Of a stretch of DNA of 64,000 nucleotides, positions 54,954 to 64,000 are shown in pieces (positions within the stretch are counted from its first letter, which is position 1; each line of letters starts with the position of its first letter). A program made the translations under genes and the position numbers. The DNA is from an uncultured Polaribacter sp. (GTDB lineage Bacteria; Bacteroidota; Bacteroidia; Flavobacteriales; Flavobacteriaceae), in contig NZ_CANMFI010000006.1 in assembly GCF_947497125.1 (NCBI RefSeq), positions 1 through 64,000 on the forward strand. The letters run 5' to 3'. The notes below the pieces were generated by a model. The model worked only from the letters and a program-made list of their open reading frames with translations. It did no database searches and was not told where the DNA came from.

Positions 54954-56837
54954 ATGAAAAACTATACAATAAAATTATTATTTTTATTTGGGCTTTTGTT
55001 TACGTTTTCCTGTGAAGACTACTTAGATCAAGCGCCAGAATCAATATTAGACGAACAAGAGGTGTTTTCTACCTTTAAAAATGCACAAGGTTTTGTTGAA
55101 GAAATGTATACCTTGGTAGTAGATTATGGTACCCAAGCACATACTTTTCAAGATTACCTTTACGGAGACGATGCTTATGGTAATAGAACTTGGAAAGCAA
55201 GTTATTTAATAGACTTAGGAGATTTAAATGGCGCTGCAAGACATAGATATTCTTACCTATGGAATTGGCAAGGTGCAGATTACGGAACTAGTAATGCAAA
55301 TATTAGTAATGCTAATCAATCTAAAAGACCTGGTTTATGGGATGCTAGTTTAAGAGGTATTCGTAAAGCAAATATTGTTATTGCTAACATAGACTTAATG
55401 GTAAATGCATCTCAAGAAGAAAGAGATGTAATACTTGGTCAAGCGTATTTTTTTAGAGCATTTTTTCATAATGAAATCAATAAGTTTTATGGTCGTTTTC
55501 CATATATAGATCAAGTTTTAGTTGGTGATTTTGCTTTGCCAAGACCAGATAGTTATAAAGAATCTGCTTTAGCAGCTAACGAAGATTATAAAAAAGCTAT
55601 TGAGTTATTACCAGAAAATTGGGATGAAATGTCTTACGGACAATTGACCTTAGGTGAAAATAAAGCAAGAGTAACCAAAGGTGCTGCATATGCATTTCAG
55701 GGTAAAAATTTGCTTTTAGCGGCAAGCCCATTAATGAAAAGTAACAATCAAGGAGGTATGGATACGTATAGTTATGATACCGAATTATGTGACATGGCTG
55801 TAGAAGCTTTTGCAGGAGTGTTAAAATTAAAAGATCAAGGGTATTATAAACTTTCTTCATGGGAAAATTATGATGAGGTTTTTTGGAAATCACCATCAAG
55901 AAATGCATGGCCAGGTAGTACAGAGTTTATTTTTGCCTCTACCGGTGGTAATAAAGATCAAGGAGAAAGATTTATGACTGCAGGGGTAGATAGAGATTTT
56001 CATGGAAGAAACGGATCGGAGATTGTAAGTCCTACTCATAATTTTATTCATAATAATTTTGGAATGGCTAATGGTCTTTCAATAGAAGATGACCAAAGTG
56101 GTCAATACGGACCAGTAACATTTAATCCTGCAAGACCATTTGAAAATCGTGACCCTCGTTTTTATAGATGGCACATCATAGACAGGCAAGAAGTTGCACC
56201 AAAGGGACCAGCAAAACATAGATATGCACAACTTTGGTACGAAACTACTGGTAATTTTGGAGAACATAGAAGTGCGGGTAATGATAATCAGCCTTCTACA
56301 ACTGGGTATATGCATTCTAAATTTTATCCAATAATAGATGGTGAGTTTCACAGTAAATGGAATCAAATTATAGATCAGTATGTTGGTTTGCGTTTGCATA
56401 TGAGACTTACAGATGTTTATTTAATGTATGCAGAAGCTTTACATGCTTCTAAAGGAGCATATGCAGTGCCAGCTACTTACAGTTTATCTGCAGAAGATGC
56501 TATCAACGCAATCCGTAACAGAACTGCGGGTACCATACCTAATGTTCACCCAAGTATTGTAGCAGACAATAATAAGTTTATGGATGAAATTAGAAGAGAA
56601 AGAAGTGTTGAATTAAGTTACGAAGCACATAGATGGGTAGATATCCGTCGTTGGGGAGTAGCACATTTACCAAAATATCGAAGAAAAACTGCATTAGATT
56701 TTCCAGAAGATCAATCTAGTTTCACAGAAAGGCTTCTTGTAGAAAGAGTATGTGAGTATCCAAAACATTATTGGTTACCTTTTGCCGCTAAACAAACACA
56801 AATATACGAGGGCTTTCCTCAAAATCCAGGTTGGTAG
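54954..56837 (+). CDS. susD: SusD/RagB-type surface glycan-binding lipoprotein, first pair
   Basis: 627 residues, on the long side for SusD. Signal ends TFSC (Cys about 20) followed by EDYLDQAPESILDEQEVF, the standard SusD opening. TPR-like helices and the RagB C-terminal part are visible: RLHMRLTDVYLMYAEALH, INAIRNRTAG, DEIRRERSVELSYEAHRWVDIRRWG and the closing GFPQNPGW. It forms the lid over the SusC barrel and recognises the oligosaccharide. Gap to susC is 12 bases. Confidence 0.94.
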   Translation: MKNYTIKLLFLFGLLFTFSCEDYLDQAPESILDEQEVFSTFKNAQGFVEEMYTLVVDYGTQAHTFQDYLYGDDAYGNRTWKASYLIDLGDLNGAARHRYSYLWNWQGADYGTSNANISNANQSKRPGLWDASLRGIRKANIVIANIDLMVNASQEERDVILGQAYFFRAFFHNEINKFYGRFPYIDQVLVGDFALPRPDSYKESALAANEDYKKAIELLPENWDEMSYGQLTLGENKARVTKGAAYAFQGKNLLLAASPLMKSNNQGGMDTYSYDTELCDMAVEAFAGVLKLKDQGYYKLSSWENYDEVFWKSPSRNAWPGSTEFIFASTGGNKDQGERFMTAGVDRDFHGRNGSEIVSPTHNFIHNNFGMANGLSIEDDQSGQYGPVTFNPARPFENRDPRFYRWHIIDRQEVAPKGPAKHRYAQLWYETTGNFGEHRSAGNDNQPSTTGYMHSKFYPIIDGEFHSKWNQIIDQYVGLRLHMRLTDVYLMYAEALHASKGAYAVPATYSLSAEDAINAIRNRTAGTIPNVHPSIVADNNKFMDEIRRERSVELSYEAHRWVDIRRWGVAHLPKYRRKTALDFPEDQSSFTERLLVERVCEYPKHYWLPFAAKQTQIYEGFPQNPGW

Positions 56838-56871
56838 TTATTACTAATTCGTTTTAATAAATATAAAAAAA

Positions 56872-59800
56872 ATGAAGATAAATAAAATATATAAGGTATT
56901 TACCTTAACTTCTTTACTGTTTTTTTGCTTTTGCAATGTTTCTATTGCTCAAACAAAAGGTACTAAACTTAAAGCAACAGTAGTTGATGTGCAAGGCCTA
57001 CCGTTAAATGCAGTTACTGTTTTTGTTTCAAACGGAAATAAGGCAACTACAGATGTAAATGGTAAATTTCAGATAAAATTATTAGGAGATGGTACCATTT
57101 CTCTTCAAAAAAAGGGCTTTATCTCTAAGACTGTAGATGTATCAAACATAGATGCAGCTATTGTTTTAGAAAAAACACCTTTCTTAACATCAAAAGAAGA
57201 TGAAATTAAGATGGGCGTTGTTACTAAACATCGTAGAGATGTTAACGGAGCTATTTCAATTATTAATACCAAAGATCGCTTAACGTATGATAACACACAA
57301 TTTGTAAGAAATTACATAAACGGACTTATGTTGGGTGTAAGAGGTTCAGAAAATATAAGAGGTATCGGAAATGCTGTATTTGTTATTGATGGTGTTATTG
57401 GACGAGATCCTAATATTTTAAATATGGAAGAGGTAGACCAAATAGCAGTTTTAAAAGATGCAAATGCGGTTGCTTTATATGGTAGTCAGGCAAGAAATGG
57501 TGTAATTGTAATTAATACCAAGCGTGGTAAAGTAAATAGAAAAGAAGTAAACGTAAATGTTCTTTCAGGTTTTAATACACCAGTTTCTTTACCTAATTAT
57601 TTAGGTTCTGCAGAATATATGGAATTTTACAATGAAGCCTTGCAAAATGATAATGGTGTTGGTGGGGTTCCCTTTGGTCAAGATGTTATAAGTAATACTA
57701 GAAACGGATTAAACCCTTATCAATTTCCAGATGTAGATTATTATTCTACTCAATTTGTAGAGCCTTTTACAACTTATACAAATGTAATTACAGAATTTTC
57801 TGGCGGAAATGAAAAAAATCAATATTATGTTAATGTTGGTTTTAACAGAAATAGTGCTTGGGTAGATATAAATGATGATATTAATGCAGGAACTAATCGT
57901 TTTAACATTAGAGGTAATATAGATTTTAAAATTAATGATTGGATAACAAGTAGTTTAGATGGTATTGCAATTGTAAGCACAAGTAAATCATCTAGGGCAA
58001 ATTTATTAGATGCAGCAACAACTATTAAGCCTAATAACTATTCGCCATTTTTACCGTTAAATTTAATTGATACTAGCAATCCTACAGTAGCTGGTCAATT
58101 ACAGTCTGCAAGAACCTTTAATGGAATGCTTTTAGGAACTTCGCAGGAATTTAAAGAAAATGCACCCGTTGCATTAGCGATTGCTGGCGGATATGAAAAC
58201 ACTGTATTTCGTTCTACACAATTTAACAATACAATTAATTTTGATTTAGGTAAAGTAGCAAAAGGCTTGTCTGCAAAAACGTATTTAAGTTTTGATTTTT
58301 ATGATTCTTATGATTTATCAATTGAGAATGAATTTAAAACGTATGCACCAGAATGGCTTGGAAATCAAATTAATAATTTTGGTATAGACAATACAGATCC
58401 TGCAAATCCAATTGCAGATAATTCACGTATTTTTGGAGAGGATAGAAAAGATCAAACAGAAAATGTTAGTACCAATGGTTTTATCTCTAGATTTGGTTTT
58501 TATGGATTGATAAATTATGAGAAAACGATAGCAGAAAATCATTCTTTAAACACTTCTTTATTAGCGTTTTATAATTCAGAAAACAGAAATGATGTTATTC
58601 AAACAGATGTAGATTCTCACATAGGTTTTCAAATGTCTTATGCATATAAAAGAAAGTTATTTGTAGATTTTAGTGGTGCCTACGTAACTTCTATAAAATT
58701 ACCAGAAGGAAACAGAGGTAGTTTATCACCAACAGCCTCTTTAGGCTATGTTTTATCCGAAGAGCCATTTTTAAAAGATAATAATTTTATAAACTATTTA
58801 AAAATTAAAGTATCTGGTGGTATCATAAAGTCTGACCAAGGTATTGTTGCTGATGATAGTGATGACAGTGATTACTATTTATATGCTTCTAATTACTCAA
58901 GAGTAGGTTCTTTTAACTGGGCAGATGGTAGAACTAACAATAGACTAGGTCTTTCACAGGGCGCAAACCCAAACCTAGGTTTTGAAGAACGCATAGATTT
59001 AAATATTGGTTTTGAAACTTATTTAATGAATTCTCTATGGATTGAAGCTAATTATTTTAAAACAGAGCTTGACAAACAGGTATCTTTTTTAGAAGATAAG
59101 TATCCTTCTTTTTATAGTGCTTTTAGACCTTATGATAATTTTAATAAAAATTTATATACGGGTTTTGAGCTAGGTATAAATTTCACAAAAACTTATCAAG
59201 ACCTTTCAATAAGTGCTGGTGCAAATGTTTTATACAGTCAAACAGAAGCACTAAAAAGGGTAGAATTAAATGAGTTTTCTTACCAAAATAGAGTAGGAAA
59301 TGAGTTATCATCAATTTTAGGTTTACAAGATCAAGGCTTTTATCAAGAAGCAGATTTCGATATAGATACAGAAGGTAATTATACCTTAAAATCTGGCTCT
59401 CCAGTGCCTAATTTTGGTAACGTTCAGCCAGGGGATATAAAATATAAAGATCAAAACAATGATAATATCATAGATAACGATGATAGATTATTCATAGGTC
59501 AATCTAGCAGTCCATGGTCTTATGGTGTTAATTTAAATGTAAAATACAAAGCATTTAACTTTTTTGTATTGGGTACAGGACAAACAGGAGCTTTAGGTAA
59601 CAAGTTAAATAGCAGTTTTAATAATTATTATGCTGTTAACGGTAACGTTAAGTACTCTGAAGTTGTTAGAGATCGTTGGACACCTTCAACAGCAAACACA
59701 GCATCGTTTCCAAGATTGTCTACTCAAACAAATCAAAATAACTTTAGAACCTCTACTTTCTGGTTATACGATAACAGCTTTTTTAACATCAATAGAGCAC

Positions 59801-59979
59801 AGTTAACCTATGAACTAGACAGAACTTTTTGTAAGAACCTTGGTATTGAAGATTTTAGTATAAATATTTCTGGAACCAATTTACTTGAAATATCAGAAAA
59901 TAGAGCAATTCGTCAATTAAGAATAGGTTCAAACCCTTTAACTAGATCTTACACTCTAGGTTTAAGAGTAGCATTTTAA
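56872..59979 (+). CDS. susC: SusC-type TonB-dependent transporter, second pair
   Basis: 1035 residues. Signal about 1-26 (VSIAQ), carboxypeptidase-regulatory-like domain (about 30-110), and a plug domain including GVRGSENIRGIGNAVFVIDG and VLKDANAVALYGSQARNGVIVIN, then a barrel ending LGLRVAF. It shares the overall order with the first SusC but the residues differ widely, so it is a separate subfamily, not a recent duplicate. It would take a different oligosaccharide size or structure. Gap to the preceding susD is 34 bases. Confidence 0.94.
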   Translation: MKINKIYKVFTLTSLLFFCFCNVSIAQTKGTKLKATVVDVQGLPLNAVTVFVSNGNKATTDVNGKFQIKLLGDGTISLQKKGFISKTVDVSNIDAAIVLEKTPFLTSKEDEIKMGVVTKHRRDVNGAISIINTKDRLTYDNTQFVRNYINGLMLGVRGSENIRGIGNAVFVIDGVIGRDPNILNMEEVDQIAVLKDANAVALYGSQARNGVIVINTKRGKVNRKEVNVNVLSGFNTPVSLPNYLGSAEYMEFYNEALQNDNGVGGVPFGQDVISNTRNGLNPYQFPDVDYYSTQFVEPFTTYTNVITEFSGGNEKNQYYVNVGFNRNSAWVDINDDINAGTNRFNIRGNIDFKINDWITSSLDGIAIVSTSKSSRANLLDAATTIKPNNYSPFLPLNLIDTSNPTVAGQLQSARTFNGMLLGTSQEFKENAPVALAIAGGYENTVFRSTQFNNTINFDLGKVAKGLSAKTYLSFDFYDSYDLSIENEFKTYAPEWLGNQINNFGIDNTDPANPIADNSRIFGEDRKDQTENVSTNGFISRFGFYGLINYEKTIAENHSLNTSLLAFYNSENRNDVIQTDVDSHIGFQMSYAYKRKLFVDFSGAYVTSIKLPEGNRGSLSPTASLGYVLSEEPFLKDNNFINYLKIKVSGGIIKSDQGIVADDSDDSDYYLYASNYSRVGSFNWADGRTNNRLGLSQGANPNLGFEERIDLNIGFETYLMNSLWIEANYFKTELDKQVSFLEDKYPSFYSAFRPYDNFNKNLYTGFELGINFTKTYQDLSISAGANVLYSQTEALKRVELNEFSYQNRVGNELSSILGLQDQGFYQEADFDIDTEGNYTLKSGSPVPNFGNVQPGDIKYKDQNNDNIIDNDDRLFIGQSSSPWSYGVNLNVKYKAFNFFVLGTGQTGALGNKLNSSFNNYYAVNGNVKYSEVVRDRWTPSTANTASFPRLSTQTNQNNFRTSTFWLYDNSFFNINRAQLTYELDRTFCKNLGIEDFSINISGTNLLEISENRAIRQLRIGSNPLTRSYTLGLRVAF

Positions 59980-60006
59980 TTCAATTATAAAAATTAGATA
60001 AATAAA

Positions 60007-61722
60007 ATGAAAAATTTATTAAAAAATATATTAATACTATCAGTTTTTACTGTTGTAATTGGCTGTGAAACCTTTGAGCCTATTGATGAAAACAGGTTAG
60101 ATTATGAGTTTGTAAGTTCTGTTCCAGAATTTGCAGAAGGTATATTGTTAAATGGTTATACAGGTCTAGTAAATCAATATTCTTTTTCAGAAGCCGCAAC
60201 AGATGATGCTGTAAACAACCAGCAAACTAATGGATACAAAAGGATAGCGCTTGGCGAATTAACTGCACAATTTAACCCTGCTGCTCGTTGGAATAACTAC
60301 GAAAGAGTTTTTTGGATGAACCAGTTTTTAGAAATTGTAAATGCAGAAGAAATTGTCTGGAGTGTAGATACTGAGGTAAATAAATTATTTAATGATAGAA
60401 TGAAAGGTGAAGCATTAGCTTTAAGAGCATTGCATCATTTTTATGTATTACAAGCACATGCAGGTAAAAATGCTTCAGATGAATTATTAGGAATACCATA
60501 TTTTACAGAGTTTATAAAACCTGATGGTAACTTTAATGTTCCTCGATTATCATTTACAGCATCTGTTGAAGCTATTATGAAAGATTTTGATGATGCTTTA
60601 GTTTTATTGCCAACAGATTACACCAATAATGAAGGTGCCATTGACGCAAAATACAACGGTATAGACATTGACAATTATAAAAGAGTGAATGGAGCTCAAT
60701 ATAATTTACGTATATCTGGTAGAATTGTAAAAGCATTAAAAGCACGTTTAGCATTGTTTGCTGCTAGTCCATCTTTTTTAAATGACAACAATTTTTATAC
60801 TCTAGCAGCCGAGAATGCTGCAGACATTATAAATAGTATTGGTGGTGTTGCTGGTTTAGACTCTAACGGACTTGAATTTTATTTATCTGATAGTAACATA
60901 AAAAGTAGCGAGTCTTTATGGCGAGGTTCTGAAGGAAACCCTAACACTACATATGAAGAAAGAATGTTTCCACCATCTGTAAATGGAAGTGGAGAGATTA
61001 ATCCTACTCAAAATTTAGTAGATGCTTTTCCTATGATTGATGGAACACCGATAGCAGAAGCTTCTAGTTATGACTCACAAAACCCTTTTGCAAACAGAGA
61101 CCCAAGGTTAGAAAAATACATTATTGTTAATGGTTCTTCTTTTGCTGGAGGAACAATAAATACTGGTTTTGGTGGTGGAATCGATCGATTAGACTCGATA
61201 TCTAGATTTTCTACAACCACTGGGTATTATCTTAAAAAATTATTACGTCCAGATGCGAGAATTAATAGTGATGGAACTACATCTGGTAAAATACACGCCA
61301 ATGTATACTTTAGATACACAGAATTATTTTTAATTTTAGCAGAAGCAGCAAATGAAATTGGTGGTCCTGATTTTCAAGTGCAAGGTATATCTGCAAAGGA
61401 TGTAATTTCTGCAATAAGAGTAAGAGCAGGTATTACGCAACCAGATAATTATTTAGCATCTATTACAGATAAAGATGATATGAGAAAGCTTATCAGAAAC
61501 GAACGTCGTATAGAACTAAGTTTTGAAGGACATAGATTCTGGGATTTAAGAAGATGGGGTGTTTCTCTTAATGAAACAGCTGTAGGTTCTTATTTTGATG
61601 GAACTTCGTATAGTCAATTACCTGTAGAAACTAGAAATTTTCAACCTTTTGCAACGTATATGCCTATACCAAATGCAGAAACTATTAAGTTTCCAGAATT
61701 GGAGCAAAATAATGGTTGGTAA
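60007..61722 (+). CDS. susD: SusD/RagB-type lipoprotein, second pair
   Basis: 571 residues. Lipobox VIGC (Cys about 20). SusD features: FNDRMKGEALALRALHHFYVLQAHAG, YFRYTELFLILAEAANEIGG, ISAIRVRAGIT, KLIRNERRIELSFEGHRFWDLRRWGVSLNE and C-terminal MPIPNAETIKFPELEQNNGW. It partners the second SusC. Gap of 27 bases from it and 36 to the DUF1735 lipoprotein. Confidence 0.94.
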   Translation: MKNLLKNILILSVFTVVIGCETFEPIDENRLDYEFVSSVPEFAEGILLNGYTGLVNQYSFSEAATDDAVNNQQTNGYKRIALGELTAQFNPAARWNNYERVFWMNQFLEIVNAEEIVWSVDTEVNKLFNDRMKGEALALRALHHFYVLQAHAGKNASDELLGIPYFTEFIKPDGNFNVPRLSFTASVEAIMKDFDDALVLLPTDYTNNEGAIDAKYNGIDIDNYKRVNGAQYNLRISGRIVKALKARLALFAASPSFLNDNNFYTLAAENAADIINSIGGVAGLDSNGLEFYLSDSNIKSSESLWRGSEGNPNTTYEERMFPPSVNGSGEINPTQNLVDAFPMIDGTPIAEASSYDSQNPFANRDPRLEKYIIVNGSSFAGGTINTGFGGGIDRLDSISRFSTTTGYYLKKLLRPDARINSDGTTSGKIHANVYFRYTELFLILAEAANEIGGPDFQVQGISAKDVISAIRVRAGITQPDNYLASITDKDDMRKLIRNERRIELSFEGHRFWDLRRWGVSLNETAVGSYFDGTSYSQLPVETRNFQPFATYMPIPNAETIKFPELEQNNGW

Positions 61723-61758
61723 TATAATTTTCTACTAAAACAAACAAAAATATTAAAA

Positions 61759-62901
61759 ATGAAAAATAAATTAGTAATAATATTCGCTTTTGCTCTAGCT
61801 TTTATAGCTTGTGAAAATCAAGAAAATTCATTTGATGACTTTGGTTCAACTGCTGTATACTTTCCATTTCAGACACCTATTAGAACATTAATACAAGGAA
61901 GGTATGATTTAGGGTTTAATGATAATGATAATAATGGTAGGTTTGAAATAGGACTTACTATGACTGGTGTTTATGAAAATACAGAAGATAGAACAGTAGG
62001 TTTTGAACTTGCACCAGACTTAATAGATGCTGCTGCATTAGGTTTAGATACTGTTAATGTAAAAATATTACCAGCATCTTATTATACTATTGAGCAAGAA
62101 AGCCCTTTAACCATTCCTGCGGGATCTATTAAAGGTCGTATTCCTGTTCAATTAACTGATGATTTTTTTAACGACCCATTAGCTTATGCTGGAGAAAATG
62201 AAGTTCATTATGTAGTTCCTTTAAAAATTACAAATTATGAAGGAATAGATTCACTTTTAACAGGTGTTCCTGCTGAAGGTGTTTTAAATCCTATAAAAAT
62301 TAAAGCAGACGATTGGGAGACATTACCTAAAGATTATACTTTGTATGGTATTAAATTTACAAACAAGTATAGTGGTATATATTTACGTCGTGGAGAAGAT
62401 ATTTTTCAAGGAACTAAAGATTCTTTAAACATTTCATCGGGTATTAGAATAGACAATCCTAACTATTCTGATACTGTAATTTACAGTAAAGAATATGTAG
62501 AGCAAGATGAATTAACTTCAGTAATTACTAGTGGTAAAAACCAAGTAACTAATACAAATTTAATTAAAAGAGGTACTATTTCTAGTGATAAAGAGTTGGC
62601 TATAACATTAGAAGTTAGTGATAATGGAGATGTAATAGTTTCTCCAGTAGAAAACGGTAATCAAACTGTTACAGGTTCTGGAAAATGGGTTGAAGATGGA
62701 GATCAATGGGGTGGAAAAACACAAAATGTACTTTATTTAGAATACCAATTTACAGATATTGATACCATTCAGTATAAAACATTTGGTAGAGTAACTGATG
62801 AAGTATATATTAATTTCCAGCACCAAGTTAAAGATACCTTAGTAGTTAGAGATAGAAATATAAAGTTTGAAGAATTTATTATTAATTTAGAAAAAAATTA
62901 G
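61759..62901 (+). CDS. DUF1735-type surface lipoprotein (SusE-position glycan-binding protein)
   Basis: 380 residues. Signal ends FIAC (Cys about 18). The next part (STAVYFPFQTPIRTLIQGRY, then beta-rich modules with LTIPAGSIKGRIPVQLTDDF) matches the DUF1735/BT_3987 N-terminal domain often found after susD. C-terminal part is a beta-sandwich with KVSDNGDVIVSP-like strands. These proteins sit on the outer surface and are thought to bind glycan. It is the last gene before a strong terminator. Confidence 0.82.
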   Translation: MKNKLVIIFAFALAFIACENQENSFDDFGSTAVYFPFQTPIRTLIQGRYDLGFNDNDNNGRFEIGLTMTGVYENTEDRTVGFELAPDLIDAAALGLDTVNVKILPASYYTIEQESPLTIPAGSIKGRIPVQLTDDFFNDPLAYAGENEVHYVVPLKITNYEGIDSLLTGVPAEGVLNPIKIKADDWETLPKDYTLYGIKFTNKYSGIYLRRGEDIFQGTKDSLNISSGIRIDNPNYSDTVIYSKEYVEQDELTSVITSGKNQVTNTNLIKRGTISSDKELAITLEVSDNGDVIVSPVENGNQTVTGSGKWVEDGDQWGGKTQNVLYLEYQFTDIDTIQYKTFGRVTDEVYINFQHQVKDTLVVRDRNIKFEEFIINLEKN

Positions 62902-62922
62902 TACTAAAATCTATTTATTATT

Positions 62923-62966
62923 AAAAACCCTTCATTATAATTATAATGAAGGGTTTTTAATTTTTA
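62923..62966 (+). terminator. Rho-independent terminator of the susCD operon
   Basis: An 18-bp perfect inverted repeat (AAAAACCCTTCATTATAA and its complement) with the inner AT-rich part forming the loop, followed by a T-rich tail. It isolates the five-gene susCD operon from the sulfatase gene. Confidence 0.9.
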
Positions 62967-63172
62967 TCTTGTTAAAATAAATTTGCATTACCTACTTTAG
63001 TTTGTATTTAATACTAGGAAATTGGAATTGTATGGTTTTGAGATAGATTTAAATTAGAATGAAACAAGAACTTAACCGTCTTAGAAATGTTTTTACAGAC
63101 AATACATTTTAATTTTATTAGTCACTATTATAATATTTTTCAGTAATTCCTTTTACATACAATCAGTAAAAG

Positions 63173-63221
63173 TTTTCAGGACAGGACAGGATACAATAGC
63201 TTACCTTTATTTTTACATTTA
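63173..63221 (+). promoter_or_regulatory. PUL regulatory site C with -10 box (sulfatase gene)
   Basis: Pentamers AGGAC-AGGAC-AGGAT-AC (core AGGACAGGATA, 63183-63193). Exactly 20 bp later is TACATTTA (63214-63221), one mismatch from TAnnTTTG and 60 bases before the ATG. Confidence 0.6.
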
Positions 63222-63281
63222 TCGGTATCAATAATTTTGTAAAAAACAAAGTCAGTTTATTAATATTTAAGAGAATATTCT

Positions 63282-64000
63282 ATGTTTAAAAATAGTTTTT
63301 TATTAGTTCTAATTTGTTCATTATACAGTTTTAATACTGTAACTGCACAAAAAAACACAAATTCAGAAAAACCGAACATCATTTTTATTTTAACAGATGA
63401 TCAACGTTTTGATGCCATTGGTTATGCAGGAAATAAATTTGTGCAAACTCCAGAAATGGACAATTTAGCAAAGGCAGGAACCTACTTTAATTCAGCCATT
63501 GTAACAACACCAATTTGTGCAGCAAGTAGAACTAGTATTTTAACAGGTTTACATGAAAGAACTCATAACTTTAATTTTCAAACAGGAAATGTTAGAGATG
63601 AATACATGGATGCTTCTTATCCAAGATTGTTAAAAGACAATGGATATTATACAGGTTTTTATGGTAAATATGGTACTAGATATAATGATTTAGACAAGCA
63701 GTTTAATGAATATGAGTCTTATGATAGAAACAACAGATTTAAAGATAGAAGAGGCTATTATTACAAAACCATAGGAAAAGATACGGTACACTTAACTAGA
63801 TATACAGGGCAACAAGCCATTGATTTTATTGATAAAAATGCCGATAATAACCAACCTTTCTGTTTATCGTTAAGTTTTAGTGCACCTCATGCACATGATC
63901 CTGCAGAAAAACAATATTTCTGGCAAAGTACTATGGATGCAATGTTAGAAAACACAACCATGCCAAAGCCTGCATTAGCAGACGATAAGTACTTTAATGC
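63282..64000 (+). CDS. Sulfatase (S1 family), 3' end outside window
   Basis: The frame is open from the ATG at 63282 to the window end (239 codons seen). Signal peptide about 1-22 ending VTAQ, so secreted. Metal ligands Asp39-Asp40 lie in [11 protein letters not shown]; the formylglycine site is Cys79-Ala-Ala-Ser-Arg83 in [21 protein letters not shown] and SAPHAHDP are further S1 blocks. It would hydrolyse a sulfate ester on the target polysaccharide in the periplasm after maturation by a formylglycine-generating enzyme. The motif shared with the uronate operons places it in the same regulon. Confidence 0.93.
   Translation, partial: MFKNSFLLVLICSLYSFNTVTAQKNTNSEKPNIIFILTDDQRFDAIGYAGNKFVQTPEMDNLAKAGTYFNSAIVTTPICAASRTSILTGLHERTHNFNFQTGNVRDEYMDASYPRLLKDNGYYTGFYGKYGTRYNDLDKQFNEYESYDRNNRFKDRRGYYYKTIGKDTVHLTRYTGQQAIDFIDKNADNNQPFCLSLSFSAPHAHDPAEKQYFWQSTMDAMLENTTMPKPALADDKYFN

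Larger units (their letters stand above)
62902..63281. other. 380-bp intergenic region between the susCD operon and the sulfatase gene
   Basis: Holds the susCD terminator (62923-62966) and regulatory site C (63173-63221). A 17-codon ATG frame at 63060-63113 has no features and is probably chance. The rest is AT-rich with no recognisable gene or RNA. Confidence 0.6.

Noticed and set aside
63060..63113. 17-codon frame between the susCD terminator and the sulfatase gene
   Set aside because: No domain, no promoter and size expected by chance.
1..64000. tRNA, rRNA, riboswitch or insertion-sequence genes
   Set aside because: No cloverleaf with a GGTTCRA arm, no rRNA segment, no known riboswitch core and no transposase was seen on either strand by eye; a covariance-model scan would settle small RNAs.

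Overview
The window is AT-rich DNA from a marine Flavobacteriaceae-type bacterium (Bacteroidota). The evidence is consistent: TAnnTTTG-type -10 boxes, no purine-rich ribosome-binding sites, type IX secretion (T9SS) features (type B C-terminal sorting domain, PorP/SprF partner), SusC/SusD pairs, a mevalonate-pathway decarboxylase beside a UbiA prenyltransferase, and a marine-style TRAP transporter. A Polaribacter-like genus is a guess, not shown.

Layout. (1) 1-2474: small accessory genes: the end of a DUF285/BspA-like protein, an orphan, a YwqK/MORN-like lipoprotein and a TPR protein. (2) 2749-15475: conserved chromosomal backbone: thioesterase, Prc/Tsp protease, surE, lpxB, NlpC/P60 lipoprotein, comEC, thiamine pyrophosphokinase, then mvaD, a YwqK-like protein, a GHMP kinase, a UbiA prenyltransferase and an RluB-type pseudouridine synthase. 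(3) 15698-33869: one 17.1-kb gene for a 5707-residue T9SS type B surface protein made of about 59 Ig/PKD-like modules, followed by its PorP/SprF-type partner. (4) 34010-36051: arsR-arsC-acr3 arsenic resistance operon on the minus strand. (5) 36248-38697: acyltransferase followed by a decayed stretch (lipoprotein, serine-hydrolase fragment, structured intergenic element, Fic pseudogene). (6) 38698-41878: galM-galK-galT Leloir operon, minus strand. (7) 42387-64000: a polysaccharide-utilisation locus for a uronate-containing, probably sulfated polysaccharide.

How the locus in (7) fits together. Two SusC/SusD pairs plus a DUF1735 surface lipoprotein would bind and import oligosaccharides, and a sulfatase (cut by the window end) would remove sulfate esters. 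A TRAP transporter (DctP/Q/M) would carry free uronate across the inner membrane. UxaC, an SDR-type UxuB and UxuA convert glucuronate to 2-keto-3-deoxygluconate (KDG). KduI and KduD convert the unsaturated uronate released by lyases to the same KDG. KDG kinase, KDPG aldolase, lyases and unsaturated-uronyl hydrolases are not in the window.

The most notable signal is regulatory. The three PUL transcription units (uxu/kdu/TRAP, susCD, sulfatase) each carry a tandem pentamer motif (AGKAC-AGKAC-AGGAY-like). In all three its last copy lies exactly 20 bp upstream of a near-consensus flavobacterial -10 box. This looks like the binding site of an undescribed activator that ties the locus into one regulon.
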